From NCBI GenBank assembly GCA_016196035.1, contig JACPYM010000107.1:1-64000 (forward strand): 64,000 bases of DNA, given 5' to 3'. This document shows, one piece after another, positions 61,396 through 64,000 of the stretch. The DNA is from Acidobacteriota bacterium (lineage in GTDB: Bacteria; Acidobacteriota; Blastocatellia; RBC074). Position 1 is the stretch's first letter; each line of letters opens with the position of its first letter. The notes under the pieces are model-generated. The model worked only from the letters and a program-made list of their open reading frames with translations. It did no database searches and was not told where the DNA came from. Position numbers and translations under genes: made by a program.

Positions 61396-62085
61396 TCAAT
61401 GCACTGCCGCAGCATTTGCGGCAGGAGTTTGCCGGAATTCCGCGTTGCGCTGCTTCAGCCAATCCACCCACGCCTCGATTCCTTCACCCGTGCGGCAGGA
61501 AAGCGGAAAGATGTTTGTCTCGGGGCTGACTTCCAGCACGTTGCGTTCGAGTTCCGCGAGACTCACGCCCGCGTAAGGCAGCAGGTCAATTTTGTTGAGC
61601 AGCACGGCGTCGGCTTGATGAAACATCAGCGGGTACTTCTTCGGTTTTTCGGCGCCTTCGACCGTGCTGTAAACCATCACACGCAGGTCTTCGCCGAGGT
61701 TGAATTCGGCGGGGCACACCATGTTGCCGACGTTTTCGATGAGCAGCAGGTCGAGGCCGTCGAGTGGAAAGTTGTGCAGCGCGCGCTGCACCATCTGCGC
61801 GTCGAGGTGGCAGACAGTGCCGGTCGTGATTTGATAGGCAGGCACACCCAACGCCGCAATGCGGTCGGCATCCAGCGTCGTCATCAAATCGCCTTCGATC
61901 ACGCCGAGTTTGAATTCAGCTTTGATCAACTGGATGGTCTGTTCCAGCACGGAGGTTTTGCCAGCGCCGGGCGCGGACATGAAGTTGATGACGAAAACGC
62001 CGTGCGCGCGGAAGTGCGCTTGGTTGTGTTCCGCGAACGTTTCGTTCTGCTCCAGGATGTTGGTTTCGAGCATGACCTGATGCAT
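61396..62085 (-). CDS. hypB: Hydrogenase nickel-insertion GTPase HypB
   Basis: 229 residues from the ATG at 62085 (GAGGG seven bases upstream); an ATG at 62073 is possible. P-loop SAPGAGKTS, GDLMTTLDADRI, ENVGNMVCPAEF, and G4 motif NKIDLLPY. There is no His-rich nickel-storage stretch at the N-terminus. The TTGTVCHLDA segment contains the Cys-His pair of the metal site. Delivers nickel to the large subunit with HypA. Separated from hypA by a family A-like repeat. Confidence 0.96.
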   Translation of the reverse strand: MHQVMLETNILEQNETFAEHNQAHFRAHGVFVINFMSAPGAGKTSVLEQTIQLIKAEFKLGVIEGDLMTTLDADRIAALGVPAYQITTGTVCHLDAQMVQRALHNFPLDGLDLLLIENVGNMVCPAEFNLGEDLRVMVYSTVEGAEKPKKYPLMFHQADAVLLNKIDLLPYAGVSLAELERNVLEVSPETNIFPLSCRTGEGIEAWVDWLKQRNAEFRQTPAANAAAVH

Positions 62086-62100
62086 CTGGTGTCCCTCGCA

Positions 62101-62194
62101 AAGTCCGGCAAGCTGCCAGCTTGCCGCGTGTTCGAGCGACGAACCGAATTGGTTCAACGCCAAGCCTCCGGCAAGCTGGCAGCTTGCCGGACTT
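62101..62194. repeat. REPIN-like element, family A variant, copy 4
   Basis: AAGTCCGGCAAGCTGCCAGC at the left (62101-62127) and its inverted partner at 62168-62194, each arm palindromic (GCAAGCTGCCAGCTTGC). It fills the hypA-hypB gap, touching the hypA stop codon. Confidence 0.8.
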
Positions 62195-62535
62195 CAATCC
62201 AGTTCGACGTATTCTACCTGCATCTCACGTCCGGCGAGGATGTTGAGCACCTCGCCGCAATGCGGGCAGAGAAAGTTGTAATCGCGCGGCGCGCATTCGA
62301 TCTCGCCGCAATTGGCGCAAGCCGCGCGCAGCTTGATCGTTTCGACTTCCAACGCCGCTTGTTCCGCCAGCGTGCCGCGTTTCATCGCTTCAAAACAAAA
62401 CTCCAACGCTTCGCGCACGACGCCGCGAAATTCGCCGAGCCGCAGCTTGATGCAGCGAATGGGCGCGGCGCCGTTTTGTTGAGCGGTGCGAATGGCGATG
62501 TCGAGAATGCCCTGGACAATGGCGGCTTCGTGCAT
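62194..62535 (-). CDS. hypA: Hydrogenase nickel-metallochaperone HypA
   Basis: 113 residues. Starts MHEAAIV, in which His2 is the nickel ligand; zinc domain with CANCGEIECAP and CPHCGE (two CxxC-type pairs). Standard length. Delivers nickel together with HypB. The upstream neighbour is a HupH-like gene ending 12 bases away. Confidence 0.96.
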   Translation of the reverse strand: MHEAAIVQGILDIAIRTAQQNGAAPIRCIKLRLGEFRGVVREALEFCFEAMKRGTLAEQAALEVETIKLRAACANCGEIECAPRDYNFLCPHCGEVLNILAGREMQVEYVELD

Positions 62536-62547
62536 GTCGGGTTGGCC

Positions 62548-62958
62548 TCAATCGGCGGCCATGCCCAATACGGGCAACGCGCGTTTGGCGTTTTGTGGCG
62601 GCGTTGCGAGCGCGGCAGCGAGATGTTGCAGGCCATCGTCAATGTCTTCGGTTTGTGCTCTAACGAGCGGCGGCACCTCGGCGATTTCGATGGAACGCAA
62701 CGTGATTTTGCGGCTGGCGTTGCGATATTCGCCCCACCAGACACCGGCGACATTCGATTCCTGCCAAAACGTATGCTCCGCGCCATCAAAGGTGATCGTG
62801 AGGTTGCCGCGCCCCAGCACTTCGTCGAGATAGCGCGCATCGTCGTCGGTGAGCGGAAAGTTCAGAATGTTGAGCGTGCGCGTTTCACCACGTTCGCGCA
62901 ACGCTGCCAGCGCGTGCTTGATTTCCGTGAGTAACGGGATGGCATTCATCAATTCCAT
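62548..62958 (-). CDS. Hydrogenase expression/formation protein, HupH-like
   Basis: 136 residues. Resembles the HupH C-terminal domain: TLNILNFPLTDDDARYLDEVLGRGNLTITFDG, then QESNVAGVWWGEYRNASRKITLRSIEI. HupH-type proteins assist maturation of the small subunit or the FeS clusters in membrane-bound uptake hydrogenases. The start is uncertain by a few codons (an ATG three codons in). It precedes hypA on the same strand and follows the protease gene by about 45 bases. Confidence 0.75.
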   Translation of the reverse strand: MELMNAIPLLTEIKHALAALRERGETRTLNILNFPLTDDDARYLDEVLGRGNLTITFDGAEHTFWQESNVAGVWWGEYRNASRKITLRSIEIAEVPPLVRAQTEDIDDGLQHLAAALATPPQNAKRALPVLGMAAD

Positions 62959-63001
62959 TTGGTCATGTCTCCCAATTGGGCAAGTGAACCAGCAGGAGAG
63001 A

Positions 63002-63093
63002 GATTACGGAACAGACGGAATGAACGGAACAAACGGAAGCGTCCGCAGGCAGTCGGTTCCGTCTGTTCCGTTATTTCCGTTTGTTCCGTAATC
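63002..63093. repeat. Inverted GGAACNNAC-type nonamer arrays at the end of the protease gene
   Basis: 63002-63037 carries GGAACAGAC/GGAACAAAC-like 9-base units; 63053-63093 carries the reverse complement. Because the period is a multiple of three the frame is insensitive to copy number, unlike the heptamers. Confidence 0.85.
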
Positions 63094-63579
63094 TCCCTTC
63101 CTTTCCTTTGCTTGACCCATTCCCCAGCTTTGCACGTGGGTTTTGATTTGTTCGACGACTTGGGGAATTGCTGCCGCCACTTCGTCGCTGAGCGGCGCGG
63201 CCCATTCGTGATGTTTGGGCTGCACGCCAAAAAAGAGAAACTCGCGCGGCGTTTCGCCCAACAATTGTAACAACGCCAGCACTTCGTTGAAACCGATCTG
63301 ATGTTCAGAAATCTTATGCCGCAATTTGGCGGGCACTTGCGCCGCGTCGAGCTTGACGATTTCGCCGGGCTGACCGCCAAAGGCAATCGCGTCGGCGACA
63401 ATGATGTGCGTGCGGCCTTGCAGGTACGGCAACAGATAAAGGCCTTGCGAGCCGCCGTCTACGATTTCGATGTCGTCGAGCGTGTCTTTGAGTTGGCGCG
63501 CGACTTCGACGCCGAAACCATCGTCGCCGAGCAGCGGATTGCCAATGCCGAGCACGATAGCGTTTAGTCTTTTTTCCAC
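63004..63579 (-). CDS. [NiFe]-hydrogenase maturation protease with repeat-derived tail
   Basis: 191 residues from a GTG at 63579, overlapping the cytochrome b gene end by 16 bases. HycI/HupD-type endopeptidase: GIGNPLLGDDGFG with a nickel-sensing Asp, VDGGSQGLYLLPYL, VADAIAFGGQPG, HQIGFNEVLALLQLLG. It removes the C-terminal extension of the large subunit after nickel insertion. Family members end near residue 155; the last 35 residues (DYGTNGNNGTDGTDC...) are encoded by 9-base repeats (63002-63093) and appear to be an accidental extension. Confidence 0.85.
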   Translation of the reverse strand: MEKRLNAIVLGIGNPLLGDDGFGVEVARQLKDTLDDIEIVDGGSQGLYLLPYLQGRTHIIVADAIAFGGQPGEIVKLDAAQVPAKLRHKISEHQIGFNEVLALLQLLGETPREFLFFGVQPKHHEWAAPLSDEVAAAIPQVVEQIKTHVQSWGMGQAKERKGDYGTNGNNGTDGTDCLRTLPFVPFIPSVP

Positions 63580-64000
63580 GGGATGAGTTTCTCTTGCCAA
63601 TCGGACGGACGCGATTTGTAACCGGTGATGATCGAAGAGATCAGTCCGCGCTCGGTCAGCACTTCGTAATAAATCACGAAGCCGATGTGATGCACGGCGA
63701 AACCCAGGATCAGCCACATCGTCAACCGGTGCAGCCCGCGCACGCTCGCTTCGCCACCCAGGAACGGAATCACCCAGCCAAAAAACATACTCAGCGTGCC
63801 ATCAGGGTTGATCGCGCCTTTCATCGCAAAGCCGGTCACCGAGATGAACGCGCAGGCCAGAAAGAGCAGCGTGTAAGTCAGCGACGCCAGCGCGTTGTGA
63901 TCAAGTGTCGGCGCGTAATGGCCGATGTAACGCAACGATAGGTATTCGCGCAGCTTCCACCAGACTTCGCGCCAAAACGAGGCTTGCCACAAATGAAAGC
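63564..64000 (-). CDS. [NiFe]-hydrogenase b-type cytochrome subunit (N-terminus outside window)
   Basis: The C-terminal 145 residues of a HyaC/HupC-type diheme cytochrome b: membrane helices ALASLTYTLLFLACAFISVTGFAM and HRLTMWLILGFAVHHIGFVIYYEVLTERG, the latter with the His pair expected for heme ligation, and the C-terminal SIITGYKSRP found in this family. The frame continues past the end of the window. It anchors the hydrogenase to the membrane and passes electrons to quinone. The structural subunits should lie immediately beyond base 64000. Confidence 0.88.
   Translation of the reverse strand, partial: FHLWQASFWREVWWKLREYLSLRYIGHYAPTLDHNALASLTYTLLFLACAFISVTGFAMKGAINPDGTLSMFFGWVIPFLGGEASVRGLHRLTMWLILGFAVHHIGFVIYYEVLTERGLISSIITGYKSRPSDWQEKLIPWKKD

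Noticed and set aside
61399-62934. 511-codon open frame on the plus strand over hypB, hypA and the HupH-like gene
   Set aside because: It is antisense to three well-recognised genes and has no recognisable domain; long antisense frames are expected in GC-rich coding DNA.

Overview
The window looks like a chromosome segment of an Acidobacteriota bacterium, most likely from the Blastocatellia side. That is inferred from the gene repertoire and not from a marker gene: no rRNA or tRNA was found. The hints are a large secreted beta-propeller protein opening with a TIGR03437-type domain, a Ser/Thr kinase with TPR tail of the acidobacterial type, a TIGR02999-type ECF sigma factor, a signal-peptide-bearing M14 peptidase, and Rhs tip modules with acidobacterial-type linkers. 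The DNA is GC-rich, except in the variable parts of the Rhs region at the left end.

Layout. (1) 1-5.7 kb: the 3' end of an Rhs-type gene followed by two displaced (orphan) C-terminal tip modules. Each of the three tips has a different C-terminal domain and is followed by a secreted, lipidated or membrane-anchored candidate immunity gene. (2) 5.9-11.3 kb: sucC, a TonB-like protein and an M14 carboxypeptidase. (3) 11.5-17.1 kb, minus strand: an ABC exporter (ATPase, MacB/FtsX permease) with a LolA-like protein and a DUF1302-type outer-membrane protein. (4) 17.4-25.3 kb: receptor-like Ser/Thr kinase, giant propeller protein, ECF sigma factor. (5) 25.4-29.2 kb, minus strand: uronate operon with UxaE-type epimerase, SDR reductase and a LarA-family nickel epimerase. 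(6) 29.3-30.6 kb: a decayed IS4-type transposase and an IS200/IS605-type transposase. (7) 30.8-34.5 kb: diheme cytochrome c, murein peptidase, 2Fe-2S protein, methyltransferase. (8) 34.5-37.2 kb: ArsR regulator facing DUF302, a 29-residue membrane peptide, a YraQ/ArsP-type permease, a mini-thioredoxin and a DUF2892 protein. (9) 37.3-44.1 kb: TolC-like, adaptor and RND pump (interrupted reading frame), then a YHS protein. (10) 44.3-47.2 kb: 2-oxoacid:ferredoxin oxidoreductase with fused beta-gamma subunit. (11) 47.6-55.3 kb: CoA-binding protein, malic enzyme, ATP-grasp enzyme, formate-THF ligase, cysteine-synthase-like enzyme, amidohydrolase. (12) 55.3-64.0 kb, minus strand: [NiFe]-hydrogenase maturation and accessory genes (hypE, D, C, F, B, A, a HupH-like protein, a protease, and the start of the b-type cytochrome subunit).

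The most unusual property is repeat biology. Heptanucleotide tandem arrays, often as a head-to-head inverted pair, occur between genes and inside reading frames. In frame they encode most of a signal peptide, other signal-peptide hydrophobic cores, a loop in the Ser/Thr kinase and two loops in HypF. One array sits exactly where the RND pump loses its frame; a single extra 7-nt unit would restore it, which suggests reversible on/off switching. Several families of REPIN-like inverted-repeat elements also mark gene boundaries and convergent junctions.
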